This document shows positions 1 through 13,269 of a DNA stretch of 64,000 nt, in pieces. Position 1 is the first letter of the stretch. Each line of letters opens with the position of its first letter. The translations under genes were made by a program, and so were the position numbers. The DNA comes from Balaenoptera acutorostrata (Eukaryota > Chordata > Mammalia > Artiodactyla > Balaenopteridae). Under the pieces are notes generated by a model that ran no database searches, had not been told where the DNA came from, and saw nothing but the letters and a program-made list of their open reading frames with translations. The stretch is from the NCBI RefSeq assembly GCF_949987535.1, contig NC_080075.1, positions 5,378,606 to 5,442,605 of the forward strand. Reading direction: 5' to 3'.

Positions 1-2469
1 AAGAAGCCCTCCTATCAAGTAAGCTTGAAAATCTGGAACTACAAATGATGGCAAAAAAAAACAAACAAACAACCAATAAATAATAAAATAATAATACTAC
101 AAAGAGTCAATTATACACTTAACTTACACAAGTCCCATTACATACGCCAAATGGGTAGTAGATGTCAGTGAGGGCAGCATTTAATTATTCCTTTACAGTT
201 AAGTAATAGGTATGGGGAGTAGAATAATTTGGTCTTGACCATGAGTTTGGGGAAGAAAATGTGATCTTGGGAATCTGGAGAGGGAAAGTCTGCAGACCCC
301 TAGCTCCAGACAGTGGGTGTGGCATGGCTCTGACCACAGGAAGATTGCTCCCCTCTCAAAGCACACATGGTCGGGTCCCCCTTACTCAACACTAGACCCT
401 CCAGAGGTGGAGCCTGAGAACCTTTACTGGGGAAGTTCCCCAGGTGGTTCTGTTGCATGTTCGTCATTATATTACTGTTATAACCGCCTGCCCAGTTACT
501 CAAACTTGAACAGCAGGACTCGTGTCATAAATAAAGAACCTTCAGCTGCCTCTCCTGGGAGCCATCTCCATGGCTTCATAAGACTGGCTGAGAGCCAAAC
601 TCCCACCTCATCCCCTCTGGGCCAGCAGAGGCCAGGCTGGGCACCTGTCTGCAAGACATGGTCTCAGGAAGGGTGTTTACACCCCGCTCTGTTTTGTGAG
701 CACATTGCCAAGCAATTAAAGCAAAAGCAGTGGGCAAGAGATGACCAAGGAGAAGAACCAATTTCTCTGGAACTCCAAGCCCCCTCAGAACATGCTCCTA
801 CATATCTGAGAAGAGGAACAGCACAGCTTTCTGCCCGACCACAGCCCAAAGCGGTGCTGTCAAAGAAGGAGGCTATAGGAAGGCGAGAACTAGAAAAGAG
901 GAAGTGGGAGAGCGGAAGAGAAATCCTCCCCATTCTTAGAATCCACCGCACGTCCACCACTTCCTTCATTGGCCCCCTCCCCGGTCCTCCGGTCCCCCCT
1001 GGAAAGTGTGTGTGGGTAGGAGGGTGGGTGGGAGGGGGGAGGGGAGCTTACTGAAGAACCGATCACAACCTGCCCTAGGGCACACCATGTTGCAAACATT
1101 TTGCAAAGAAATCCCTATGTGTGCTTGTATGTCTTCAAATACATGGCATAATAAAGCAGAATAACTAAAAACACATTCTGTGTCCCCAAAATTAATCCAT
1201 TGATTAAGTCCCAGCATAGCCAAGTGGATCTGCTCTGCACGCTGGTGCCCAGTTGGTCCTGACCGTGAGTTTGAACCTCTAGCTTCTATCTGTTGGATGG
1301 AATCGCCTCCTCCCTGCTGCCACCTCCCGCTTCTATGCTTTTTACCAGCTCTTGGAGCAACAGTGCCACCTCTCCCCTTGGGAAGACCTGTGTGTGGGGA
1401 CCTTTACTGTACATATCAGGGATCTTGGCACTGCAAATGGTCATGATAAAAAGACCATGGCCACAATATTTATGAGATTCAAAAAGCCTCTGGTAAGTAA
1501 ACAGGAGTGTTGGCCTGAAATTCTTGGGTTGATCACACACTGCATTCAGGAGTGTCGATATCCTCTGCTCTATAATTGAGCTAAAAGACAATGAAATTCC
1601 AAACAGGAAGTTAATGAATAAGTTCAAAGGAAGTATTGGCTTTGAAACTGAAATAAGTGGAAAACTCTCTGTTGAGACATCAGGTGACCTATTGAAGGCC
1701 CTATTTAAGGGGGTATTTACCTTTTGGGTCCACCTGGCTACCACCAGCCTTAAACTGAGATGGTAGCTGAGAACAAGTGATTAAAGGAAATTCATAGGAG
1801 GGCACACCCAACCCAAACAACTTTCTAGAGAGCCTGCTTCCGATCATCCAAATATGATTCACATCTGAAGGTGTCTTCAACAAAAATCAGGAAGTCCAAT
1901 GGAGAAGTTGTAACCTTACTTCAGGTCCCAAGGAAACCAACAAGAGGCTTGGATTTAAGAGGGTTTGTTCCTAAGAATTTAGGGAAAACAAAACAGAGTG
2001 CACACGTCCAAATATACATTGCATGTGAGATATGAAATAAGTGTTGATAGGAACAAAGATGAATTTAGTAAGCGTAGGTTTCTTAACTAACCTAAAACAA
2101 AGGAGATTAAGGACATGTCCCCTCTCCTGTATGATCACCAGGTGTTAATTGATAACATCATTGGTTGCTCTGAGCCTGGACTTTGCCTCAGAATCCTTCT
2201 GAACACAGTACTTCCACGTGGTTACTACCTATAAGGCAGTATTGACATAGAAATTGACACTGGTCTCCCTCAGTCTAGGTTGAGGCAGATTTCAGTTATA
2301 ACCACTTCAGGTCTTGTGCAATTTCCAAGGCTTCCCACAATCAGGTCCCCCTCCTTTCTCTGGTGTGGACCCTGAGGCACTCTCTCCAGCAATTTTACTC
2401 CTAATGATGTATCACAAAGGAATGCTTCTACATGAGCGCCAGGACCAACACACAAGAATTTCCATAGCA
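1..2469. other. IL1RL2 intron 7, no gene seen
   Basis: This stretch was searched for the transmembrane and TIR exons of IL1RL2 on the minus strand and none was found. An open frame of 245 codons at 317-1054 (plus) has no recognised similarity and low-complexity Gly/Val ends, so it is not called. A G-rich run lies at 1015-1048. Confidence 0.5.
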
Positions 2470-2715
2470 TCATGATTTGTTAACAATCCCAAACTGGAAA
2501 CAACTCAAATGACCACATAGTTACAGTAGAATGGATACACTGTAACCTGGTTATTCAATGGAACAGGATTCAGCACTGAAAATGAATGAACTTCTGCTAC
2601 ACGCTACATCACCGATGCCTCAGTGAACCCCATAAACCTAAGAAGAGAAGCAACACATCAAAGAAAACCTACTATGTAACTCTCTTTATATAAAGTTCAA
2701 AATCTGTCCAGTAAG
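2470..2715 (+). mobile_element. Old L1 3' end fragment
   Basis: AACTGGAAACAACTCAAATG followed by GAATGGATACACTGTAACC is characteristic of the ORF2 end of old L1s. It is diverged, with no open frame. Confidence 0.5.
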
Positions 2716-4011
2716 CAGTTGGAAAAGCAGAGTTGCCACGTGGGAAGGGAAAATGTCATTGGAGATGTGGAGTTTGTTTTTACGCACACAGGGATGACAG
2801 TTGAAACCATGAGGATAAGGGATAGTATCAGAGAGGAGGGTATAGAAAGAGTGGCTCTGAGGATAGAATCTCAAGAGTCACCCAAATGTGCTGTAGAGGG
2901 AGATGGGATGCACATGACTGATTGGGGGAAAGTGATCCCAAATGACTTTCGATGACAAAGAAAAGCCATTGAGCAGAGGAAAAATAGACAGTGATGGCAG
3001 ATGAGCCAAAACTCCTTCTACCTGAGGCACCCAAGAGGGGTCCCCCTGGTCCAGAGTGAGAAGGGGGAGGTGCTGTGTGCTCATTCACAGGAAAGGCACC
3101 TGGGGACAGTGTGACCTTGGCCTCTGGGCATGGAAGTGAGGTAGGGAAAAAGCCCAGTCAGGAATGCAGGCTTCTGTGGACACACACCTACTGATTGCCA
3201 TTCAAAGGGAGGGGATGGACGCTAGTGAGACTTTAGCTAGACGCACGCAAACATGGCTTTAACTGATCCTTAAGGGACACTGGAAAATTCAAGCCCTCTC
3301 TCTTGTGTGTAGCTATCCAAAAAAAAAAAATAGGTGATACTAATAGAATTATAAAAAAGCTGTCTTGGTAAACTACAGGCTTGGTAAACCTCTTACAAGG
3401 TAGTTCAAACATTTCCCCTGATACATTTAAGAATTGAAAGTTTTTCTCGAGATTATGATTTCATCCTTCACTATTTACTCTCTGGTTCCATCACCTCCAA
3501 TGGATAATCAGCGCACTCTGTACAGTGTTAAGTGCACAATCTGTGTACACACATGGAATTTGAAGCCTTCCTGCTCCAATATCAGGATTCAGCCTCTACA
3601 GATAATTTTACAAAGTTACATGATAAAATTATACATTAGCACTTTATTTTTACATCACATGATTTATAATAAACAACCTAAAAGCTGAAAATCACAAGTA
3701 CGTGATTATAAAAGTTGAGCAAGCAGGTTTAATAAAGGAATACTTCTGTGTTTTCTAGAGTCCTGATGCATAAAATCTCAATGCATATTAATAGGGAGCT
3801 TTCTAAGGACACTGTAGTGAAGCCACAGCCTGACCCCAAGAACATGACCAGACAGGGTATCAGCTTTAATCTAGATTTCATATTGAGTTTCCCTATTTAA
3901 TACCACTCTGCTGCCTCACACCAAACATTTCAAGTCACTCCTCTTTCATTTGTGTTTCCTTGCCATCACCTGGAACACTCTTGAGCCGAATGCATCCCAC
4001 TAGAGTATTAC
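2716..4011. other. IL1RL2 intron 7 sequence next to exon 7, nothing recognised
   Basis: No exon-like segment, tRNA or clear recent repeat was seen. Short frames here lack similarity to known families. Confidence 0.4.
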
Positions 4012-4148
4012 CTGGGAGTTTTAGTATAACGTAAGCTGCAGACACTCCAGCATGGCATGTGAAAGGGTGGCCGTAATCTTCCATTTTCACTTCTAAGAAG
4101 GTTATGTTCATTGTGTAAAAAAGATGTCCTTGAAAAACAGTGTAGTTT
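4012..4148 (-). CDS. IL1RL2: IL1RL2 coding exon 7: end of third Ig domain
   Basis: This 137-nt exon reads ENYTVFQGHLFYTMNITF then LEVKMEDYGHPFTCHAG and SAAYVILKLP. The acceptor TTTCATAG lies before 4148 and the donor CAG|GTAATA after 4012 (phase 1). EDYGHPFTCHAG contains the Ig F-strand cysteine. This is the last exon before the transmembrane exon, which is not in the window. The junction with exon 6 is in frame (GA|A). Confidence 0.92.
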
Positions 4149-4920
4149 CTATGAAAGAAGAGCCAGTCATTAATATGTACCTGAGTTGTATTTAACCAAC
4201 ATATTTTATAACCTTTTGTCTGGAGAATAAAGTTCTTTCCTGGAGAACACTTGGGGCCATCATTTCACCCTAAGAATACCCTGCTGGCTCAATGAGGTGA
4301 TGGATTGTGTAGCACCAAATTTGCATTTTCTTCTAGACAGTGATGCAGAAGTGTAGTCCTTTTAATTAGAGACACCATCCTCAGCCCAAAGGGGCCTCCC
4401 CCATCCCTCTCCACTCATCCTAACCGACCTACACTGCAAAGCCCAACACAAGTTCTTCTGCCTTTTGACTTCATTAGTCTTGTTTCATACCACTCAACTT
4501 AAACCACCATAAATTGGGTTTACACCACTCCAGTAGCTAATGATCATGCATCGTCTCTCCCAAGAATCCCTGTGTTGTGGCCATTTTGCTATTTAAGCCT
4601 TGAAGGCCCATGGCCTTCCTAAATAGGAATGAGACTGGTTGTAAGGAGTAGCTGAGAGAAACTGATCTTGCTGCTTGGAGCCATACTTTGTTGTTTTGTC
4701 TCCTCTCTCTATGATCCAAGCAGGAGTAATAACATGAGCATCTTCTCTGAACCAGATGCTTGGCCCCACAGTACTGAAAAGGGCTTGAAAACTACAACCA
4801 AGAGGAGTGAGGGGAGAGACAGTGAGAGCCACCTAACATAAAGCAGTACCAGCACCAAAATCATTTAGATGGAGAAATTCGTGCTAGGTTTTAGGGAAGC
4901 CAGAAAAGCAAAACACCTAC

Positions 4921-5050
4921 TCGCTTCCTTCTTGAATTCGTTTGGATTCCTTGTAGTAAACATTGACCAATGTGTTATTGACCCTCCAGTAGCGCGGGTT
5001 TGTGTTACCACGTGTGTCTGTTATATTGCAGTCCACGATGAGGGTGGAGC
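4921..5050 (-). CDS. IL1RL2: IL1RL2 coding exon 6: first part of third Ig domain
   Basis: This 130-nt exon reads STLIVDCNITDTRGN then NPRYWRVNNTLVNVYYKES and ends KRIQEGSE. The acceptor TTGTACAG lies before 5050 and the donor GA|GTAGGT after 4921 (phase 2). The Ig cysteine in IVDCN and the Ig tryptophan in YWRVNN are present, with two glycosylation sequons (NIT, NNT). The residue before the tryptophan is Tyr, whereas the remembered human sequence has Cys there. The exon was found by sequence similarity and splice logic. Confidence 0.9.
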
Positions 5051-5334
5051 CTGTACAATCAAATTCATAAACACACAATGAAAACACTACCAAAGTGACC
5101 TGCTTAACAAAGGCACCTTGCTTCTGAGCCTTGAATATATTTCAATTACCAAAAATGTCCCCCTGAGGTCAATGTTCATCTACTGTACATTATTCTCTCC
5201 CTGGAAGGAAAGGACGAGGACACATGACCTTCCAGGACGCCTATTGTACAGAGAATAAGCTGTCAAACGTCACCAGCTTCAGACCAATTTTCCCACAATA
5301 TCAGGGGCACACATACTGCTTCTACTCTCAGTAA

Positions 5335-5575
5335 ACTTAGCAAAGTTTACAAAGTATTTCACACACGTTTTCTCCTTCAGTCTTCTTATCGTTCAGACAC
5401 TCCTACAAGGCAGAAAAGGGGCAGAGCTATTATCCCCATCTTAGAGATAAGAACACTGAAGTTCAGACAGATCAAGTGCTTTGCCCAAGGTCACACATTA
5501 GAGGAAGGAACGAGATGTGACTCTGGTTTCCTAATTCCAAATCCAGTGATATTTCTACTTCACCATTTGTGACCC
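5335..5575 (+). mobile_element. MIR SINE
   Basis: It contains the MIR core and tail: ATTATCCCCATCTTAGAGAT, TTTGCCCAAGGTCACACATT and CTCTGGTTTCCTAATTCC. It lies just outside exon 6, in intron 5. Confidence 0.75.
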
Positions 5576-5756
5576 CTACCCTTTCCCTCTTTCCTTTATC
5601 CTGCCTCCACACGCATTCAAAAATTATATTAAATAAATACACATTTCATTTTATTTTGCCCCCAAAGCCTAATAAATTCGATCTATTTACTACATGTAAA
5701 AAAATTACTGTACTTCTAAACAGTCTACTTTAAGTTTCTTTATTCTAGGTGGTATT

Positions 5757-6039
5757 AAGTTTTTTTTCTTATTTGTAAAATATAACACAGTTATGGTAAA
5801 AAGTATAGAGTATAAATGTAAAGTTACTGAATTATTAAAAATCAAATATCCATATCACCTTCACCTCATCAAGAAAACAGTATATTGCCAAAACCCCAAA
5901 AGCCGCCCACTTGCTTTCCTTATTTTATATTTTATCACTTCCTACTCACCCCTGAACCCTGGCTTCCAATGATCCATGTTTAGTTGGTGATGTTCACCCA
6001 TGCTGTTGTGTGTCACCATAGTCCATACAGACAATGGAC
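5757..6039 (-). mobile_element. Old L1 (L1ME/HAL1-like) 3' portion, antisense, left of nested L1
   Basis: AT-rich text such as TTTGTAAAATATAACAC and CACCCCTGAACCCTGGC resembles the antisense 3' UTR of an ancient L1. The element resumes at 13270 after the younger L1 insertion. Called by eye and diverged. Confidence 0.5.
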
Positions 6040-6052
6040 CATACTAGTTCTT
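6040..6052. repeat. TSD of the intron 5 L1, left copy
   Basis: CATACTAGTTCTT is identical to 13257-13269 and abuts the poly(T) end of the element. Confidence 0.9.
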
Positions 6053-6429
6053 GTTTTTTTTTTTAATCTTTATTGGAGTATAATTGCTTTACACTGTTCT
6101 GTTAGTTTCTGCTGCATAACAAAGTGAATCAGCTACATGCATACATATAACCCCATATCCCCTCCCTCTTACGTCTCCCTCCCACCCTCCCTATCCCACC
6201 CCTCTAGGTGGTCACAAAGCACCAAGCTGATCTCCCTGTGCTATGCGGCTGCTTCCCACTAGCTATCTAGTTTACATTTTGTAGTGTATATATGTCTATG
6301 CCACTCTCACTTCATTCCAGCTTACCCTTCCCCCTCCCTGTGTCCTCAAGTCCATTCTCTACGTCGGCATCTTTATTAGTGTCCTGCCCCTAGGTTCATC
6401 AGAACCGTTTTTGTTTTAGATTCCGTATA

Positions 6430-9400
6430 TATGTGTTAGCATACCGTATTTATTTTTCTTTATCTGACTTACTTCACTCTGTATGACAGACTCTAGGTCC
6501 ATCTACCTCACTACAAATAACTCAATTTCATTTCTTTTTATGGCTGAGTAATATTCCATTGTATATATGTGCTGCATCTTCTTTATCCATTCATCTGTGG
6601 ATGGACACTTAGGTTGCTTCCATGTCCTGGCTATTGTAAATGCAGTGAACATTTGGTGCATGTATCTTTTTGAATTATAGTTTTCTCAGGGTATATGCCC
6701 AGTAGTGGGATTGCTGGGTCATATGGTAGTTCTATTTTTAGTTTTTAAGGAACCGCCATACTGTTACCATAGTGGCTGTATCAATTTACATTCCCACCAA
6801 CAGTGCAGGAGGTTTCCCTTTTCTACACACCCTCTCCAGCATTTATTGTTTGTAGAATTTTTGATGATGGCCATTCTGACCGGTGTGAGGTGATACCTCA
6901 TTGTGGTTTTGATTTGCCTTTCTCTAATGATTAGTGATGTTGAGCATCCTTTCATGCGATTGTTGACAATCTGCATATCTTCTTTGGAGAAATGTCTGTT
7001 TAGGTCTTCCGCCCATTTTTGTATTGGGTTGTTTGATTTTTTGATATTGAGCTGCATGAGCTGCTTGTATATATTGGAGATTAATCCTTTGTCAATTGCT
7101 TTGTTTGCAAATATTTTCTCCCATTTTGAGGGTTGTCATTTCATCTTGTTTATGGTTCCCTTTTCTGTGCAAAACTTTTAAGTTTCATTAGGTCCCATTT
7201 ATTTTTTTTTTTTTTTTTATTTCCATTACTCTAGGAGGAGGGTCAAAAAGGATCTTGCCGTGATTTATATCATAGAATGTTCTGCCTATGTTTTCCTCTA
7301 TGAGTTTGATAGTGTCTGGCCTCACATTTAAGTCTTTAATCCATTTTGAGTTTATTTTTGTGTATGGTGTTAGGAAGTATTCTAATTTCATTCTTTTACA
7401 TGTAGCCGTCCAGTTTTCCCAGCACCACTTATTGAAGAGGCTGTCTTTTCTCCATTGTATATTCTTCCCTCCTTTGACAAAGATAAGGTAACCATATGTG
7501 TGTGGGTTTACCTCTGGGCATTCTATCTTGTACCATTGATCTATATTTCTGTTTTTGTGCCAGTACCGTACTGTCTTGATTACTGTAACTTTGTAGTATA
7601 GTCTGAAGTCAGGGAGCCTGATTCCTCTGGCTCTGTGTTTCTTTCTCAAGATTGCTTTGGCTATTCGGGGTCATTTTTGTTTCCATACAAACTGTGAAAT
7701 TTTTTTTTTTTCTAGTTCTGTGAAAAATGCCATTGGTAGTTTGATAGGGATTATACTAAATCTGTAGATTGCTTTGGGTAATAGAGTCATTTTCACAATA
7801 TTAATTCTTCCAATCCAAGAACACGGTATATCTCTCCATCTGTTTGTATCATCTTTAATTTCTTTCATCAATGTTGTAGTTTTCTGCATACAGATCTTTT
7901 GTCTCCTTAGGTAGGTTTATTCCTAGGTATTTTATTCTTTTTGTTGCAGTGGTGAATGGGAGTGTTTCCTTAATTTCTCTTTAAGGTTTTTCATTTTTAG
8001 TGTATAGGAATGCAAGAGATTTCTGCGCATTAATTTTGTATCCTGCAACTTTATCAAACTCATTGATTAGCTCTAGTAGTTTTCTGGTAGCATCTTTAGG
8101 ATTCTCTATGTATAGTATCATGTCATCTGCAAACAGTGACAGTTTTACTTCTTCTTTTTTGATTTGGATTCCTTTTATTTCTTTTTCTTCTCTGATTGCC
8201 GTGGCTAAAACTTCCAAAACTATGTTGAATAATAGTGGTGAGAGTGGGCAACCTTGTCTTGTTCCTGATCTTAGAGGAAATGGTTTCAGTTTTTCACCAT
8301 TGAGAACAATGTTGGCTGTGGGTTTGTCATATATGGCCTTCATTATGTTGAGGTAGGTTCCCTCTATGTCCACTTTCTGGAGAGTTTTTATCATAAATGG
8401 GTGTTGAATTTTGTCAAAAGCTTTTTCTGCACCTATTGAGATTATCACATGGTTTTTATCCTTCAATTTGTTAATATGGTGTATCACATTGATTGATTTG
8501 CATATTTTGCAAATCCTTGCATTCCTGGGATAAACCACACTTGGCCATGGTGTATGATACTTTTAATGTGCTGTTGGATTCTGTTTGCTTGTATTTTATT
8601 GAGGATTTTTGCATCTATGTTCATAAGTGATATTGGCCTGTAGTTTTCTTTTTTGTGACATCTTTGTCTGGTTTTGGTATCAGGGTGATGGTGGCCTCGT
8701 AGAATGAGTTTGGGAGTGTTCCTTCCTCTGCAATTTTTTGGAAGAGTTTGAGAAGGATGTGTGTTAGCTCTTCTCTAAATGTTTGATAGAATTCACCTGT
8801 GAAGCCATCTGGTCCTGGGCTTTTGTTTGTTGGAAGATTTTTAATCACAGTTTCAATTTCAGTGCTTGTGATTGGTCTGTTCATTTTTTCTATTTCTTCC
8901 TGGTTCAGTCTTGGAAGGTTGTACTTTTCTAAGAATTTGTCCATTTCTTCCAGGTTGTCCCTTTTATTAGCATATAGTTGCTTGTAGTAGTCTCTCATGA
9001 TCCTTTGTATTTCTTCAGTGTCAGATGTTACTTCTTTTTCATTTCTAATGCTATTGATTTCAATCTTCTCCCTTTTTTCTTGATGAGTCTGGCTAATGGT
9101 TTATCAATTTTGTTTATATTCTCAAAGAACCACCTTTTAGTTTCATTGATTTTTGCTATTGTTTCCTTCATTTCTTTTTCATTTATTTCTGATCTGATCT
9201 TTATGATTTCTTTCATTCTGCTAACTTTGGGGTTTTTTTGTTCTTCTTTCTCTAATTGCTTTAGGTGTAAGGTTAGGTTGTTTATTTGCGATCTTTTCTT
9301 GTTTCTTGAGATAGGATTGTATTGCTATAAACTTCCCTCTTAGAACTGCTTTTGCTGCATCCCATAGGTTTTGTGTCATCGTGTTGTCATTGTCATTTGT

Positions 9401-10180
9401 TTCTAGGTATTTTTTTATTTCCTCTTTGATTTCTTCAGTGATCTCTTGGTTATTTTGTAGTGTATTGTTTAGCCTCCATGTGTTTGTATTTTTTACAGTT
9501 TTTTTCCTGTAATTGATATCTAGTCTCATAGCATTGTGGTCGGAAAGATGCTTAATATGATTTCAATATTCTTAAGTTTACCAAGGCTTGATTTGTGACC
9601 CAAGATATGATCTATCCTGAAGAATGTGCCATGAGCAATTGAGAAGAAAGTGTATTCTGTTGTTTTTGGATGAAATGGCCTATAAATACAATTATGTTCA
9701 GCTGGTCTAATGTGTCATTTAAAGCTTGTGTTTCCTTATTTATTTTCATTTTGGAGGATGTGTCCACTGGTGTAAGTGGGGTGTTAAAGTCTCCTACTAT
9801 TATTGTGTTACTGTCGATTTCCCCTTTTAGGTCTGTTAGCATTTGTCTTATGTATTGAGGTGCTCCTATGTTGGGTGCAAAAATATTTACATTTGTTATA
9901 TGTTTTTCTTGGATTGATCCCTTGATCATTATGTAGTGTCCTTCTTTGTCTCTTGTAATAGTCTTTATTTTAAAGTCTATTTTTTCTTACATGAGTATTG
10001 CTACTCCAGCTTTCTCTTGATTTCCATTTGCATGGAATACCTTTTTCCATCCCCTTACTTTTAGTCTGTACGTGTCCCAGGTCTGAAGTGGGTCTCTTGA
10101 CAGCATATATACGGGTCCTGTTTTTGTATCCATTCAGATAGTCTGTGTCTTTTGGTTGGAGCATATAAGCCATTTACATT
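6430..10180 (-). pseudogene. L1 ORF2, broken
   Basis: Endonuclease remnants lie near 9612-10173. The reverse transcriptase ([17 protein letters not shown] near 8810; [14 protein letters not shown] near 8120) and the C-terminal CW..C region (near 6830) follow. At least eight frame breaks separate the open segments, so it is dead. Confidence 0.88.
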
Positions 10181-10269
10181 TAAGGTAAGTATCTATATGT
10201 ATTTTCCTATCACCATTTTCTTAATTGTTTTGGGTTTGTTTTTGTAGGTCTTTTCCTTCTCTGTGTTTC

Positions 10270-11159
10270 CCTTCTAGAGAAGTTCCTTTAGCATTTGTTG
10301 TAAAGCTGGTTTGGTGGTACTAAATTCTCTTAACTTTTGCTTGTCTGTAAAGGTTTTAAATTCTCCATCGAATCTGAATGAGATCCTTGCTGGGTAGAGT
10401 AATCTTGGTTGTAGATTTTTCCCTTTCATCACTATAAATATGTCCTGCCACCCCCTTCTGGTTTGCAGAGTTTCTGCTGAAAGTTCAGCTATTAACCTTA
10501 TGGGGATTCCCTTGTATGTTATTTGTTGCTTTTCCCTTGCTGCTTTTAATATTTTTTCTTTATATATAATTTTTGATAGTTTGATTAATATGTGTCTTGG
10601 CATGTTTCTCCTTGGGTTTATCCTGTATGGGACTCTCTGTGCTTCCTGGACTTGATTGACTATTTCCTTTCCCATATTAGGGAAGTTTTCAACTATAATC
10701 TCTTCAAATATTTTCTCAGACCCTTTCTTTTTCTCTTCTTCTGGGACCCCTATAATTCGAATGTTGGTGTTTTTAATGTTGTCCCAGAGGTCTCTGAGAC
10801 TGTCCTCAATTCTTTTCATTCTTTTTTCTTTATTCAGCTCTGCAGCAGTTATTTCCACTAGTCTGTCTTCCAGGCCACTTATCCGTTCTTCTGCCTTAGT
10901 TATTCTCCTATTGATTCTTTCTATTTTTAATTTCATTTATTGTGTTGTTCATCATTACTTGTTTGCTCTTTAGTTCTTCTAATTCCTTGTTAAACGTTTC
11001 TTGTATGTTCTCCATTCTATTTATGAGATTTTCGATCATCTTTAGTATCATTACTCTGAATTCTTTTTCAAGTAGACTGCTTATTTCCTCTTCATATATT
11101 TGGTCTGGTGGGTTTTTACCTTGCTCCTTCATGTGCTGCATATTTCTCTGTCTTCTCAT
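10270..11159 (-). pseudogene. L1 ORF1, broken
   Basis: The ORF1p frame is visible from MRRQRNMQHMKEQGK (near 11159) to ALQQMLKELL (near 10274). Reading passes between two frames near 10908-10936, so there is at least one frameshift. Conserved text DLWDNIKNTNIRIIGVPEEE lies near 10760. Confidence 0.85.
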
Positions 11160-13256
11160 TTTTTTTAACTTACTGTGTTTGGGGTCTCCTCTTCACAGCC
11201 TGCAGGTTCGTAGTTCCTCTTATTTCTGGTGGGTGAGGTTGGTTCAGTGGCTTGTGTAGGCTTCCTTGTGGAGGGGATTGGTGTCTGTGTTCTGGTGGGT
11301 GGGCTGAATCTTCTCTTTCTGGTGGGCAGGGCCTCGTCCGGTGGTGTGTTTTGGATTGTCTGTGAATTTAGTATGACTTTCGGCAGCCTGTCTGCTAATG
11401 GGTGGGGTTATGTTCCTGTCTTGCTAGTTGTTTGGCATGGGATGTCCAGCACTGGGGCTTGCTGGCCATTGGGTGGAGCTGGGTTTTAGTGTTGAGACAG
11501 ACCTCTGGGAGAGCTCTCACCAATTAATATTACATGGGGCCGTGTGGTCTCTGGTTGTCCAACATCCTGGACACGGCTCTCCCACCTCAGAGGTCCAGGC
11601 TCGACACCCAGCCAGAGCACCAAGAGCGTCTGCTAGCCGCACAGCACAGAAGAAAAGGAAGGTTAAAAAAAAAAAAAAGAACAGACAGAACCCCAAAACA
11701 AATGATAAAAGCAAAACTAAACAGACAAAATCACAGAAACATACAAACACACACACACACACACACACACTCACAAAGAGAAAAAAAAACAAAAAAAACC
11801 CCGAACAGACAGAACCCCAAGACAAACGGTAAGAGCAAAACTAAACAGACAAAATCACACAAAGAAACATACACACAGACACTCAGAAAAAGAGAGGAAA
11901 AAAAAGAGAGCAACCAAACCAATAAACAAACCCACAGATGAAAACAAACACTAAAAACTAAACTAAGTTAAACATAAAACCAAAAACAAATCAAATGCAG
12001 AAAGCAAACCCTGAGTCCACAGTTGCCCCCAATGTCCCCCACCTCAATTTTGGGAACACTCGTTGTCTATTCAGGTATTCCATACATGCAGGGTTTACCA
12101 AGCCGATTGTGGGGATTTAGTCCGCTGCTCCTGAGGCTGCAGAGTGAGATTTCCTTTCTCTTCTTTGTTCACGCAGCTCCTGGGGTTCAGTTTTGGTTTT
12201 GGCCCCACCTCTGCATGTAGGTCACCCTCAGGCATCTGTTCCCTGCCCAGACAGGACAGGATTAAAGCAGCGGCTGATTAGGGCTCTCTTGCTCACTCAG
12301 GCCCGGGAGGTATAGTAGTCACAATTGGGTTGCCGGGAGTGCCTGCGGTGGCAGAGGGCAGCATGATGTTGCAACAGCCTGAGGCGCGCCGTGTGTTATC
12401 CTGGGGAAGTTGACCCTGGATCACAGGAGCCTGGCAGTGGCGTGCTGCATAGGCTCCTGTGAGTGTGTGGGTAGTGACCTGTGCTTGCACACAGGACTCT
12501 TGATGGCAGTGGCAGCAGAGGTAGCGGTCTGTGTCCGCCTCTGGCATCCAACATGATAGCTGTGGCTCATGCCCATCTCTGGAGCTTGCTTAGGCAGTGC
12601 TTTGCTGTCTGCAGGCTCACATAGCAGGAAGCCCCTCTCCTCATGCACCCCGAAACAATGGTCTCTTGCCTCTCCGGCAGGTCCAGACTCTTTCCTGGAC
12701 TCCCTCCCGGCTAGCTGTGGCACACTAACCCACTTCAGGCTGTCTTCACACAGCCAACCCCAGTCCTCTCCCTGGGGATCTGACCTCTGAAGCCTGAGCC
12801 TCAGCTCCCAGCCCCCGCCCGCCCTGGCGGGTGAGCAGACAAGCGTCTCAGGCTGGTGAGTGCTGGTCAGCACCGATCCTCTGTGCAGGAATCTCTCTGC
12901 TTTGCCCTCTGCACCCCTGTTGCTGCGCTCTCCTCTGTGGCTCCAAAGCTCCCCACCCCATCCCCGCCTCCACCAGTGAAGGGGCTTCCTAGTGTGTGGA
13001 AACTTTTCCTCCCTCACAGCTCCCTCCCAGAGGTGCAGGTCCCATCCCTATTCTTTTGTCTCTTTTTTTCCCTTTTTCTTTTGCCCTACCCATGTACGTG
13101 GGGATTTTCTTGCCTTTTGGGAAGTCTGAGGTCTTCTGCCAGCGTCCAGTAGGTGCTCTGTAGCAGTTGTTCCACACGAAGATGTAGTTTTGATGTATCT
13201 GTGGGGAGGAAGGTGATCTCCGCGTCTTACGCCACCACCATCTTGAAGGTCTCCAA

Positions 13257-13269
13257 CATACTAGTTCTT
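13257..13269. repeat. TSD of the intron 5 L1, right copy
   Basis: CATACTAGTTCTT is identical to 6040-6052 and abuts the L1 5' end. Confidence 0.9.

Larger units (their letters stand above)
6053..13256 (-). mobile_element. Full-length L1 retrotransposon (inactive), minus strand
   Basis: The 3' end lies at the left (CCAATAAAGATT then an A-tract on the minus strand, 6053-6065). ORF2 remnants, ORF1 remnants, a GC-richer 5' UTR and the 5' end near 13250 (GGAGACCTTCAAGATGG) follow. A perfect 13-bp TSD, CATACTAGTTCTT, flanks it at 6040-6052 and 13257-13269. It lies in IL1RL2 intron 5 in the same orientation as the gene and was inserted into an older antisense L1M. Confidence 0.95.

Noticed and set aside
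317..1054. A 245-codon open frame on the plus strand, antisense to IL1RL2 intron 7
   Set aside because: It has no recognisable domain, no splice or promoter context, and a low-complexity Gly/Val end. It is most likely chance in GC-moderate sequence. Conservation or RNA evidence would be needed.
4012..4148. A suspected frameshift in IL1RL2 exon 7
   Set aside because: A first reading mis-split the acceptor. With CATAG|AAACTA the exon is in frame with exon 6 and fully open.
8000..8356. Hydrophobic open frames antisense to L1 ORF2 (also at 29064-29420 and 44802-45209)
   Set aside because: They recur at the same place in every L1 copy and are shadows of the reverse-transcriptase coding strand.
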